Shown here: in pieces, positions 41,847 through 51,797 of the stretch | Layout of the letters: each line of letters starts with the position of its first letter | How positions within the stretch are numbered: position 1 is the stretch's first letter | Source of the DNA: Trichomonas vaginalis G3 | Lineage: Eukaryota; Parabasalia; Trichomonadida; Trichomonadidae | Direction: 5' to 3' | Length of the DNA: 64,000 nucleotides | NCBI RefSeq assembly: GCF_026262505.1 | Contig: NC_067205.1 | Location: forward strand, 682,001 to 746,000 | The notes under the pieces: generated by a model | Told to the model about the DNA's origin: nothing | The model's database searches: none | The model's input: the letters and a program-made list of their open reading frames with translations, nothing else | Program-made: the position numbers and the translations under genes

Positions 41847-43396
41847 TCCCAAAAAAATGAGCTGTCCTCAAAAAGCAAAAAAATTGAAATACGCTTATCG
41901 TCCATTTCCAATTGTAATTGAAATTGCTTTAAATACTAGTTGCAGTGTAGTTAATCCTCAAAATTAACCTGAATTCTTTGACCGAGATTCTACTCAAAGA
42001 ATTATTTTCAGTCTGAGTGATTCTACTTTCATGTCTTTATTCATATATTACGTGAACTTATTAAAATTTGAATGTGATGTCAACCTTTCAAAACTCTCAA
42101 TAAAAATTCTGATTAACGGTTTTTAAATTAGTTTGGGATTTAGGATTAGAATGTATTACAAATTAATTATAAGAATTTTTTGGATCGGACGTTTAATTCT
42201 TTATCGTGTGAAAAAGCGAAATCTGAGGAGAGAGGGTCAAAGTTGCTATTTGTCACTTTTCCACAAGAATATAATGGGGAACAAGTTATCATATAGTTGA
42301 TCTCATTCACTGAGGTGAGAGATGCATGTAGTGTAATTTGATAAACAGTGGGATTGCTGCTCTAAGTCCTAGGTTCGATACACATTGGCTTCATTTTTCT
42401 CTTTTTTATTGACGTAAACTATTCAATTTTTGTGTTCTCCATTCAAATTTCAGAATTTTTTTTGCAGATTTCACGCTACATTCGAAGTTACCTTTTGTAA
42501 CAACCACCACTGCCTACGAAAGACGAAAGTGTGTCACGATTTCACCCGGAAATCCGACGGTTGTTTAAGAGTATGCACTTTTGTCACCTACTCGAAATCT
42601 GAGCCATTTTATCAAAAAGCAATTAATTTTACAGCAATTTGTCTCTAAACATTGGAATATCACTTTATGTGGGATTAAATGCTTAAATTAAATGAGTTTT
42701 CTCTCGTTCAATTTGATTTTTGTTCAATTTTTTGATGAGAGCAGAAAAAATTGATAGTTGATAGTTTATGTTATTTAGTTAAATATTCCAAAAACATTCT
42801 TAATTTTGACTTAGTTCCAAAAACTTGGTTGGCTAAATTTGAAAATGACAACTATCACAAAAATACAACACATTTGTATTAGTTAATCTGAGTGGAATTG
42901 AGCAAACTAGTGCAGACATCTCAAAAACTAAGTTTTTGACAAAATTTATCGAAAAATTTGCGATATTAAAATATTAGTTTTAAAATGCTCATATAAATTC
43001 TATTTATTTTTACATATCAAATTGTTTCGAACACCAGAAATCAATATGTTTTCTCATCGATAATTGCAACAAATCGTAATTCTTCGAATCGCTATGACTT
43101 AATCTGCTATATCAAAGTGTGATTTAACTTTCCACAGCCTTAATTATAGAATATTTCAACATTTCAAAATTTTGATTGCCATATGTCCTTATTCTAATTA
43201 GTAATATTTAGCTTTCTTGGGAGTGTTGTATGGAAACCAAACAACTCAGTTAACAATAGCATTAAATTTTTTCTGGGAATTTTAATTTTCCCTACATCAC
43301 TTTTTAATTTTAAATAAAATCGAAAGTACAAGAAAAATAAGACTAAAAATTTTGTTAATAGTAATAAAAATAAACACTCAAATTTTAATATAAATA
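41847..43396. other. Gene-free spacer
   Basis: 1.5 kb, A+T-rich. It holds one minus-strand copy of the AAAAGTGACA word (42251-42260) and a tRNA-like B-box (about 42371) that does not fold into a tRNA. Small plus-strand frames near 42430 lack any protein character. Confidence 0.6.
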
Positions 43397-46300
43397 TTAT
43401 TCAAACTTGAAAGTCTTTCTTTCATAGCCGTCAATCTTATGACCTTCTGACTGAAGGTTCTTTTGATTCCAATACATTACAAATGGTTTCTTGACACCAA
43501 ATTTCTCCAGCTCTCCTCCTTGTACATTAGCAGCCTTGAAAGCATCCAGCACGTTATCAGCGACCTTTCCATTGACGCTGAACTTCTTTCCCGGCAGTAT
43601 CTGGCAGTGGTGTTTTTCATTATTCAATCTGACGAAAGCAGAGAAGCCTTCTCTGCACAAAACACCCTTGGAAAGGAAGAACTTACCTGTTCCCAAACTC
43701 TCTATCGTTGTATCGCCTTTAGTGATAGGAAGGTTTAATTCTCTGTCACTTTTTTCTAAAATTATCGGTTGTGAACTTGACTTATTTTTCTTGTAAACTC
43801 CGATAATGTATTCAACGTGTTTCTTCACTTCTATGTCACTTTTGAGGAAATGGACCAATAAATTCATATCATCCTGAGGAAGTTTAGAGAATGGATCTTT
43901 CTTTGTCAATCCATTCAAATGATAGAAACCGCTGAAATAAATCATTTTCAGAAGAGGATATTCATGGATTTCAGGGTTCCAAAATGGAGGAAGATTCAAT
44001 TGGTTTGTTGGCACCAATTTGAGGATTTCCAAGTGATTGATGAACTCGTGTCTGAAGAAGTGTTTGAACTCTTTCATCCACTTCCTGTTTGAGTTCAATT
44101 GTTCTGCAGCAGATTTTGATAAAAGAGGTTCAAACTCTTTGTCTTCCGTTTTGAGTTCTTTTCCTTCTGTGACTCTTATCGCGGCTTTGAAGAACCTCTT
44201 TATTGTGCCATCGATATCCTCGATTCCTGTGATTTCCTTGATCTTAGGAATCTTGTTTTCGTTTGGCATTCCCATCTTCTGCAGGAACTTGAACAGTTTC
44301 TCTAGTTTCGGATCTACTTTAGGTTTCGGAGGAGCTCTTTCCACATGTGAATGTTCTGTGTTTCTACTCCTGGAAGAAGCTGTTTTGTCATCGTCCAAAT
44401 AATCAATGAGTTTCTTGTAGCGCTTGATTGCGGCCTTCTTGTTTTCGTCTGTTAGAAATCCTGCTGGGAAGAATTTCTCATCTTTCAACACAACATCCCA
44501 CTTACCAACACCATTCGACCAGACAGCGTTCAACAGGTTTTTGTCGCGTGATGAATCCCAGTCATTCGAATCCTTGCATCCGGAAATGGACGTGTATCCT
44601 TCAATGAACAGTTTGATGGTTGCCAACTGTTGGAGAGCGTGGATTATCTTGTCAGACTGCTGAAGTTTCGCTTTGATGTCTTTGTGGTTGAATGTCTTGT
44701 TCGAACTGGCCAATCTACGCTGGTTATCGTTCAATTTGAAATCAGGGCCAGCGATCTTTTGCAGCTCTTTATCACGGCTTTGGAAGATCTTGGACATGAG
44801 AATTGAGCAGCCATCGATCGCTGTGTTCTTGTCGAGGTTTGTGGAGGAACAGATGGGTCCCCAGTGGTTGAAACCGTATGTTCTCAGCGCTGTCAGACAT
44901 TTCTGTACTTTGTTGACCGACCAATCAGTGACATCATCTTCATCGTCTCCGTCATCATCTTTGTATCTCTTGATGCTGGACCTGTTTCGCTTGCCAAGGT
45001 ACTCGGCGTTGTAGGTCTGAGGCTCAACGATACCTGACGGGTTGAGGTTCTTCCAGAAGTTGGGGTCTTGGAAGTCAATTTTCGCATCTTTCTCAGATGC
45101 AGTGAAATTAGTAGTAGAGAATGAGGAATTGGAGTCTGCAGAGCTGGATGAAAAGATTCTGGTACGAGAATCAAGGATTTCATCAATGGATTGGCTTGTG
45201 AAGTTATCACCTTCTTCGTAGTTCATATCTGTGAGCTGGTAATAAGCGCCACGCTTAATCAGGTTTTCCAGTTCCTCTTTGTCCATCTTAGATTCACTTT
45301 CGTTGTTGGCATGATGATCGAGAACTGCTTGGTCGAGGCCAAGCTTCTTACTGGCCCTGTCAAACATCTCGCTTTCATACGTACCACGAGTAATCAGTCT
45401 GTAAACTACAACTTTTTCGGCGGTTTGGCCAATTCTGTGGCATCTGGCCTGGGCTTGTACATCGTTCTGCGGATTCCAGTCGGAGTCGAAGATGATGACT
45501 GTATCAGCTGCTGTAAGGTTGAGGCCTAAGCCACCAGCTCTCGTAGAAAGAAGGAATACAAAGATATCTTGGGTCGGATCGTTGAATCTATCCATCTTCT
45601 TCTGTCTGTCGTTACCATGGCTGCCACCATCGATTCTTTCGTACTTGTAATTCCTCATATCAAGGAATTGGGAAATGATATCGAGGACATGTTTGAATTG
45701 GGAGAAGATTAATATCTTCTTTCCAAGCGGATGTAATTTACCAAGCAGTTTGTCTACGAAAACCATCTTTCCAGAACATTTCACAAGTTGGTCGAATTCG
45801 GACATTCCTTGTAAGACATCGCCGATAATTTTTTCGTAGTCTTGGATCAGATACGGATGGCAGCAAACTTTACGTAATTGCATGGCAAGATTAGGTAATT
45901 CTGGTAAAGCTCTTCTGTGAGATGAATCAGAAGCAGCGAGTTCTGGTATTTTTTGTTCGATAAGTGATCTGTATAACATCTTTTGAGCGCGAGTTAATTC
46001 GACGTTGACAATTGTCTCTTCTTTCTTTCCAATTGACTTTTCGACATCTTCTTTCTTACGACGGAGCATGTATGGCTTCAGATCTTCTTGCAAACGCTTG
46101 GTTGCGTTCTGAGGATCTTTTTCTGTATCGTATAACTGCATAAACGACTCAACTGAGTCAAATTTGGCTCTGTCGATAAGATGGAGGAGGGACCAGAGCT
46201 CTTTGAGGTTGTTTTGAATGGGAGTACCTGTCATTAAGAGAAGATTCTGAATATTCATGCTTTCCATGAATTTGTAGCGCTTTGTTTCATCGTTCCTTAA

Positions 46301-47716
46301 TTCGTGGGCTTCATCGACGATGACGTAGTGCCAGCAGAAGTTCATAAAGATTTCATCAAACTTAATTAAGACATCTGGATTAGTAAGAATGACGTTGAAC
46401 TTCGGAACATCTGTATTAGGATATGTAAGCTCGTACTTGGCGATAATTTCTTTACCTGGACCTGTAAATTTGACAACATTGAGTGGAGTCCAGTTTTTGA
46501 ACTCACGAACCCACTGATCGAGAGTGGAAAGAGGAGCAATGACCAAGAATGGTCCTGGATCTCCAATTCTGTAAAGATCGTAAATGATATTAACGCCTTG
46601 AACTGTTTTACCAAGACCCATTTCATCGGCAAGGATGCAATTACGATGGTTGTACCAGTTGCGACGTAGCCAGTTGATACCGTCGATCTGATAGTCACGT
46701 AATTCTCTTCTGGTTGGGAATGGAGGTAATGGGTAATTTTCACCGAAAAGTTGGAACAATTCCGGACGCTGTATGAGAGCTATACGCGGCTCTTTGTATT
46801 GTGAGATATCATTTCTGCGTTCAAAGTCAGCGATTGCTTCGTTATCTTGAATCTCGTCTTCCCATGTACAGTCATTATAGTTCAGACCTTTCCAGAGGAC
46901 TAAATATTTTCCTTCTTCGTTCTGCGCAATGATTTTATCGATTTCGCAAAAATCAATATTGTAAATTTCCTTTTCAGGAAGCATTAGCATATCCTGAGAA
47001 TCGCATTCGACCATTTGCTTCAGGCCGACCTGCTGTACTTTCTTCTTGTATTTATTCAACAGGTTCTTCCCACCGAGAGCCATAATTTCTTCTTCGTTTA
47101 GCCATTTGCAGTGCCTGTAAGATTCGTTAGCCATTTTGATGAAATAAGTCGGTGGTTCTGTCTGCTTAGTAGGGATACCAATAATTCTTTCAATTCTTGG
47201 GCCCTTTGGCTCTTCTTGTTTCTTTTCTTCTTCGTCTTCCGATTCGGATGCGGATTTCTCTTCTTCCTCTTCTTCGAAATATGTGACAGATTTGGTCCTT
47301 CTTGGTTCTCGGGAGTAAGCTAATCCAGCATCTTCAGAAGACTCCGAATAATCACTCCAAACTTCATCATCGTAGTCCGAGGAGTAGTCGTTGGATACTT
47401 TTTTGCGTTTTCTTGGTGCTTTTTCTTCATAAATGCTTTCATCATCGATAAAAGACTTGTCGAAATTCTTTCTAGGAGCATGTTTTGTAGTGGTTGTGGA
47501 CTTGGGTTTTGATGGCTTAGTTTTTTTCTTTGAAGTTTTTACTTCGTCTACGTTAAAATCGTCATCTTCGTCTGAATCGAAGCCTTGGAAGTCAGAAGAA
47601 TTGGATTGCTCATCAGAATCTTCATTGTAGTATCCTTTGGCGTGAGAGTTTCGGCCTGAGGTTCTATGAAACTGGCCATCTTCGCCTTGTTCATATTCCC
47701 CAACTCCGGAATACAT
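43397..47716 (-). CDS. CHD-type chromatin remodelling ATPase (CHD1-like)
   Basis: 1439 residues from an ATG. Residues 1-175 are acidic and Ser/Lys-rich. About 180-310 hold two chromodomains (the second with YLVLWKGLNYNDCTWE), which read histone H3 methyl-lysine. The SNF2 ATPase follows: DEMGLGKTVQ near 365, DEAH near 470 and TGTPIQNN. The second lobe has STRAGGLGLNL and QAQARCHRIGQT, near 740-800. Beyond it come a SANT/SLIDE-like part (NLLNAVWSNGVGKWDVVL) and a long C-terminal helical region. The enzyme slides or spaces nucleosomes in the nucleus. Tandem chromodomains plus SANT/SLIDE place it with CHD1/2 rather than ISWI. No break is seen. Confidence 0.93.
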   Translation of the reverse strand: MYSGVGEYEQGEDGQFHRTSGRNSHAKGYYNEDSDEQSNSSDFQGFDSDEDDDFNVDEVKTSKKKTKPSKPKSTTTTKHAPRKNFDKSFIDDESIYEEKAPRKRKKVSNDYSSDYDDEVWSDYSESSEDAGLAYSREPRRTKSVTYFEEEEEEKSASESEDEEEKKQEEPKGPRIERIIGIPTKQTEPPTYFIKMANESYRHCKWLNEEEIMALGGKNLLNKYKKKVQQVGLKQMVECDSQDMLMLPEKEIYNIDFCEIDKIIAQNEEGKYLVLWKGLNYNDCTWEDEIQDNEAIADFERRNDISQYKEPRIALIQRPELFQLFGENYPLPPFPTRRELRDYQIDGINWLRRNWYNHRNCILADEMGLGKTVQGVNIIYDLYRIGDPGPFLVIAPLSTLDQWVREFKNWTPLNVVKFTGPGKEIIAKYELTYPNTDVPKFNVILTNPDVLIKFDEIFMNFCWHYVIVDEAHELRNDETKRYKFMESMNIQNLLLMTGTPIQNNLKELWSLLHLIDRAKFDSVESFMQLYDTEKDPQNATKRLQEDLKPYMLRRKKEDVEKSIGKKEETIVNVELTRAQKMLYRSLIEQKIPELAASDSSHRRALPELPNLAMQLRKVCCHPYLIQDYEKIIGDVLQGMSEFDQLVKCSGKMVFVDKLLGKLHPLGKKILIFSQFKHVLDIISQFLDMRNYKYERIDGGSHGNDRQKKMDRFNDPTQDIFVFLLSTRAGGLGLNLTAADTVIIFDSDWNPQNDVQAQARCHRIGQTAEKVVVYRLITRGTYESEMFDRASKKLGLDQAVLDHHANNESESKMDKEELENLIKRGAYYQLTDMNYEEGDNFTSQSIDEILDSRTRIFSSSSADSNSSFSTTNFTASEKDAKIDFQDPNFWKNLNPSGIVEPQTYNAEYLGKRNRSSIKRYKDDDGDDEDDVTDWSVNKVQKCLTALRTYGFNHWGPICSSTNLDKNTAIDGCSILMSKIFQSRDKELQKIAGPDFKLNDNQRRLASSNKTFNHKDIKAKLQQSDKIIHALQQLATIKLFIEGYTSISGCKDSNDWDSSRDKNLLNAVWSNGVGKWDVVLKDEKFFPAGFLTDENKKAAIKRYKKLIDYLDDDKTASSRSRNTEHSHVERAPPKPKVDPKLEKLFKFLQKMGMPNENKIPKIKEITGIEDIDGTIKRFFKAAIRVTEGKELKTEDKEFEPLLSKSAAEQLNSNRKWMKEFKHFFRHEFINHLEILKLVPTNQLNLPPFWNPEIHEYPLLKMIYFSGFYHLNGLTKKDPFSKLPQDDMNLLVHFLKSDIEVKKHVEYIIGVYKKNKSSSQPIILEKSDRELNLPITKGDTTIESLGTGKFFLSKGVLCREGFSAFVRLNNEKHHCQILPGKKFSVNGKVADNVLDAFKAANVQGGELEKFGVKKPFVMYWNQKNLQSEGHKIDGYERKTFKFE

Positions 47717-47730
47717 CTTCGCCTAGTTTC

Positions 47731-47740
47731 TGTCACTTTT
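47731..47740 (-). promoter_or_regulatory. AAAAGTGACA word upstream of the CHD gene
   Basis: In the sense of the gene, with 14 bases between the word and the ATG at 47716. It is one of the best-placed copies. Confidence 0.5.
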
Positions 47741-48303
47741 TAGATCTTGAGTATCGTTTAAAATTTGTTAACAATTGACAATTGAAATAAGCGTTATTTA
47801 TTAATTATGTATCAGAGAGGACCAAGGAATCTGTTATTCTATCAAAAAATTTCACTTCGATGAATCCGGTTATTTAGAACATAGAATATTAATCTGAAGA
47901 TCATATACTACAATTTATATATTTAATTATTTCCAATCTCATTTACAAAATTTTTACATCCATGCAATCAACGGCAATTGAGTTTGATAACATGATATAT
48001 TTCTATACACAAGCAAATAATTACAATAATACTATTTAAGATTTAGTTATCTGTGTTGATGTACACGATATGAAAGAAATACATAAATTGATAGATTTTA
48101 GTGAACATTTACTATTTGGTTTCTTTTAATATTCTGTAAGCCACTGAAATGCTACATAATAGACATTTTATAAGGCTAAGTATGTTTTTCAAATATTGAA
48201 ATCTCTGGAGTATGTAGTGGCTTCTTAGGAAACAACTGACCTCAGGTTATAAATATAAAATTTTAATAATAAACAAAACAAATGATACAAAATATAGAAA
48301 TAA
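47741..48303. other. Spacer
   Basis: A+T-rich DNA between the CHD start and the 3' end of the IQ-motif gene. No gene or repeat is seen. Confidence 0.6.
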
Positions 48304-49116
48304 TTAATTTTTGTGACTTTTGATCTGAAATCCAGAAACTTTAACACCACTATTAGCTCTAGGCTTTGGAGCATCATTTAAGTTCTTAATTTTTTCCTTG
48401 TTTTGGGTGTTAAGGATGTGGTAATCTGGAGTATTCTTAAATTGAGCATAGAATGATCTCCATGCAGTTTGTATTAAACGAGCTGCTAAATTTTCTCTGT
48501 CATTTAGATATGCTTCAATCCTTTCGTTCTTTAGTTTTTGAGATTCGATTTCTTTACGAATATTTTCAATTTCGGCATTATTCTTATCAATTTCTTTTTG
48601 TGCTTTATCTACGAAAACATCTTCTCCTTTCAAATAATCCTGACATTTATCTTGCAATTCTCGAATTTTACGATGATCTTCGTAGATTTTCAGCCTGAAA
48701 CCATCGATAGTCAATGATCTTTCAAGATTTTTTGATTGAGCAATTAGTAAATTATATTTTTGAAGAAGAACGTGTTTTTCTGAAAGAGATTCACGAATGT
48801 TACCCTGAAATTCAGGTAAATTGTACTTTTTAGAATTCGTTTCTAGAAAATTTCGACGTGTTTCTAATTGTTGCAACAATGAATCAGTTTGCCTTTTAAT
48901 ATACGAAATAATATGCTTTTTCTGAGTTTCTGATTTCTTTTCTGAAGAAAGAATATCTGCAAGAAGTTCCAGCTCTTCTATTTCGCTTTGTCTTTTGCTA
49001 ATAAGTTGATTCATTTTGTTTATTTCTTCATTCAATGATCCAGTTATCTTAAAATCATTGCTCCTCGATACCATGCTTCGAGTTAAACTCGGACGGCCAA
49101 TTCCTGGCCTTTTCAT
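48304..49116 (-). CDS. Coiled-coil protein with one IQ motif
   Basis: 270 residues from the ATG at 49114-49116 (MKRPGIGRPSLTRS); a TTG 45 bases upstream is less likely. Residues about 35-215 are charged coiled coil. At about 225 stands LAARLIQTAWRSFYAQFK, a good IQ calmodulin-binding motif. A short basic tail follows. The size and layout, coiled coil followed by a single IQ, recall axonemal dynein regulatory proteins (for example DRC9/IQCG). Trichomonads are flagellated, so a flagellar role is plausible but not shown. Confidence 0.8.
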   Translation of the reverse strand: MKRPGIGRPSLTRSMVSRSNDFKITGSLNEEINKMNQLISKRQSEIEELELLADILSSEKKSETQKKHIISYIKRQTDSLLQQLETRRNFLETNSKKYNLPEFQGNIRESLSEKHVLLQKYNLLIAQSKNLERSLTIDGFRLKIYEDHRKIRELQDKCQDYLKGEDVFVDKAQKEIDKNNAEIENIRKEIESQKLKNERIEAYLNDRENLAARLIQTAWRSFYAQFKNTPDYHILNTQNKEKIKNLNDAPKPRANSGVKVSGFQIKSHKN

Positions 49117-49397
49117 GAATGAATTGCAAAATAACGATAATTGTAATCTATTCAATTTCAATCTTTAGAAAATCTCGTCATCGGCTATTCAGCATGGGCA
49201 TGCCACCACACATATAGATTTTTTTGCTCTTAGAAATCTTCTAATAACTAAATTGTATCTGATCAAAATTTGATAAGAGTTGAGTTATTGGGAAATTGTT
49301 GATAATGACTCGGATGTTTGACGAAGAATCATTGCGGATAACCATAGCTGATAAAACAAAATTTAGAAATATTAATATTTGTTTACATAACAAAGGC

Positions 49398-49823
49398 TTA
49401 TAATTGGCCAGCTGCAATCTTTGATTGTAACTTCTTCTTGAATTTCTCCCAGGATGCGGGGTCATTAGAGCGGTAGCTCTCTAATGAAAGAGATGATACA
49501 TCAAAATCATCTGGCGTAAGATTTACCTTTTCTGCGCGAAGATAAGGGTCCTCTTCAACTAAAGAATTTGATGAAATATCTTCGAAGACTTTCATGTAAC
49601 CAGTATCTTAAGGCCAACAGAGGAAACCTTTTGGAAGTATATTTCGTGGTTGATCATCTTCAGTTTGCTTTGTTTTCTTATCTGGCTTAAGTTCTAATAA
49701 AATGTTAATTGCATTTGGAACGTAATTATTTTGATCTAGTAAAACACGTCTAATAGTTTCGATTGAACGATTCGGGAACATTTCTTGAAGTTGTTTAACT
49801 TTAGAATGATTCACTGAACTCAT
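49398..49823 (-). CDS. CUE-domain protein, divided by an in-frame TAA
   Basis: The ATG at 49821-49823 opens a 71-residue frame. Its residues about 8-42 are a CUE domain with the diagnostic MFP (QEMFPNRS) and di-leucine (RRVLLDQ, INILLEL) features; CUE domains bind ubiquitin. The frame meets TAA at 49608-49610 after KGFLCWP. The same frame then stays open and gives about 65 more protein-like residues, ending SKIAAGQL at 49398. The second part has an ATG at 49595 but too little space for its own promoter, so both parts are probably one protein of about 140 residues. The TAA may be a mutation, an assembly error or a read-through site. The gene is divergent from 49861 with 37 bp between the two ATGs. 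Confidence 0.6.
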
Positions 49824-49840
49824 TATAAAATTGCTGAACA

Positions 49841-49850
49841 AAAAGTGACA
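49841..49850 (+). promoter_or_regulatory. AAAAGTGACA word in a 37-bp divergent spacer
   Basis: It lies between the ATGs of the CUE gene (minus) and the small gene at 49861 (plus). It is in the sense of the latter and ends 10 bases before its ATG. Confidence 0.5.
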
Positions 49851-49860
49851 AAAATTTTAG

Positions 49861-50067
49861 ATGTCCGATACAAACTTATCGGAGGAACTCATAAGCGATG
49901 TTAAACCAGGAAAGACTCCCTTTGCTAAACTCAAAACATTCTCTCGCCACTGTTTCTCTTGGGTTGCAAATTGGGATATTCATTATTTCCTTCCACTAGC
50001 AACAACATGGTTTTCTCCCGGAATTGCAAATTGGGTAACAAGATTTTATATGAAAATGCCATTCTGA
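49861..50067 (+). CDS. Small 68-residue protein, unknown
   Basis: The ATG follows the putative promoter word by 10 bases. The product has a charged N-terminus and an aromatic, moderately hydrophobic second half (FSWVANWDIHYFLPLATTW, FSPGIANWVTRFYMKMPF). It could be a small membrane or organelle-targeted protein; its size recalls small Tom subunits of the hydrogenosome, but I see no defining motif. The composition differs clearly from chance A+T-rich frames, and the tight divergent arrangement supports a real gene. Confidence 0.6.
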   Translation: MSDTNLSEELISDVKPGKTPFAKLKTFSRHCFSWVANWDIHYFLPLATTWFSPGIANWVTRFYMKMPF

Positions 50068-50440
50068 AAAAAGACTTCGAAATTTTACATTAATACTTTC
50101 CTCAGATAGACCATCTATATTAATGATACAAAGAACTATCGACTAATACTATTATTACCATGCGAGAGTTTTACTTATATTAAATGTTGTATTTTAATCT
50201 ATTATTTTTTATACTCATAACGAAATCTACATTGCGTTGTAATGTAATTTCGTGCATAAACAATTCTATTGTAATAAACAGAAATTCATCAAAAGTGACA
50301 GCTCTCAATTTTTTGACATTTGTAAATTCTAAATTGAATGAGAAAAATGAAATAATACTAAGCACAATACACTATTCTAGATTTAATTATAATTAGGAAA
50401 AGGTTAGTTTTGAGAGTACTTTTCATAGGCATACAGAATG
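50068..50440. other. Spacer left of the palindrome
   Basis: A+T-rich DNA. It holds 50275-50300, a 26-bp sequence that returns inverted at 51490-51515 and contains AAAAGTGACA (50291-50300). Confidence 0.6.
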
Positions 50441-51515
50441 AAATCTTCTGAAAAATAATATCACATAAACTCATATTATTTTCTAATATATAACTATTTT
50501 ATATAAAAATCAAATTCAATGATCTTAAAAGCGAAGGATAAACCTCAAAATTTACGAATATAATGAGTGGGAATATAATGCTTATCTATCATAAAACCAT
50601 ATGAAATATCAATTTTTGCTTTACGCCTAATTTTTGACGACAATTAGCAAAAAATGTTAAATGTTAACACTCAGTCCATTTGAATATGAAAAATAAAATT
50701 GACTTTGATTAAATGTTTTTATTTATCATGCAATTCTTCTTGCGACCAAAGATTTGAATAAAAGTTCAAAAAATAAGATAGCTTAAAAAATAATATACGG
50801 TAGTGTTTACTAATAGATGAATAGTATATAAATTCTATTAAAATGGATTTGATCCAAAAAAATATAAAACCAAAAATAATTGTTATAATTTAAATGAAGA
50901 AGTAATTTAAAACGATTTTATTTATGATCAAGTTTTATATATTTTTTTGGATCAAATCCATTTTAATAGAATTTATATACTATTCATCTATTAGTAAACA
51001 CTACCGTATATTATTTTTAAGCTATCTTATTTTTTGAACTTTTATTCAAATCTTTGGTCGCAAGAAGAATTGCATGATAAATAAAAACATTTAATCAAAG
51101 TCAATTTTATTTTTCATATTCAAATGGACTGAGTGTTAACATTTAACATTTTTTTGCTAATTGTCGTCAAAAATTAGGCGTAAAGCAAAAATTGATATTT
51201 CATATTTTATGATAGATAAGCATTATATTCCCACTCATTATATTCGTAAATTTTGAGGTTTATCCTTCGCTTTTAAGATCATTGAATTTGATTTTTATAT
51301 AAAATAGTTATATATTAGAAAATAATATGAGTTTATGTGATATTATTTTTCAGAAGATTTTGTGTTCTTCTTCAAAATTTTATTTTTTATTAAAAAGAAT
51401 CTTTACAAAATATACATTTACTTTAATTAATATTTAAAAACGTGCTCTATCAAAAGTTCCAAAAATTCAATATTTTAGCTTTTCTGAGGTGTCACTTTTG
51501 ATGAATTTCTGTTTA
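50275..51515. repeat. Outer 26-bp inverted repeat around the palindrome
   Basis: 50275-50300 and 51490-51515 are perfect reverse complements. They bracket the 920-bp palindrome at 140-190 bp on each side, while the sequences between differ. Both contain the AAAAGTGACA word. They may be the true ends of the foldback, with the segments between having diverged. Confidence 0.75.
50441..51360. mobile_element. 920-bp near-perfect palindrome (foldback element)
   Basis: The left arm (about 50441-50866) and right arm (about 50932-51360) are reverse complements over some 425 bp, with only a few single-base or short indel differences. The loop is about 65 bp. It has no ORF. Near-identity of the arms means recent origin or continuing arm-to-arm correction. 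It fits a foldback MITE. A transcript across it would give a long double-stranded RNA. Confidence 0.85.
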
Positions 51516-51797
51516 CAACACTATTAGTTATCTCATTTCGATATTGAAATGTGTTTATGTATTCAATTCTATATCTTTTTAGAACAGATAATATAAAGAG
51601 TATATTAAAATCCTTTAGGCCATATCTAAGCAGTTTATTATCAAAATGGTTTGCGTTTATGAATATGAGAAATTTTATAAATCAATTTCATATTATCTTG
51701 CAATGTTTGAATGAGTTTGATCAAAAAATTGAAGAAGAGATTTTAGCACTTTTTCTCCTCATTGTATTATCTGTGAAGTGAATTTTATAATAGCAAA
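51361..51797. other. Spacer right of the palindrome
   Basis: Contains the right 26-bp outer repeat and the promoter region of the VIT/VWA gene. A small frame at 51551-51781 has no protein character. Confidence 0.5.

Noticed and set aside
42300-42400. tRNA-like sequence with an AGGTTCGATAC B-box
   Set aside because: The T-stem does not pair (CTAGG against CACAT), no acceptor stem closes, and the A-box is poor. At most it is a tRNA-derived relic.
42430-42648. 72-codon Cys-containing plus-strand frame
   Set aside because: No start context, no recognisable domain and composition near random; left out as a gene.
43744-43843. Two AAAAGTGACA words inside the CHD gene
   Set aside because: They are explained by Lys-Ser-Asp codons (AAA AGT GAC) in coding DNA and are not counted as regulatory.
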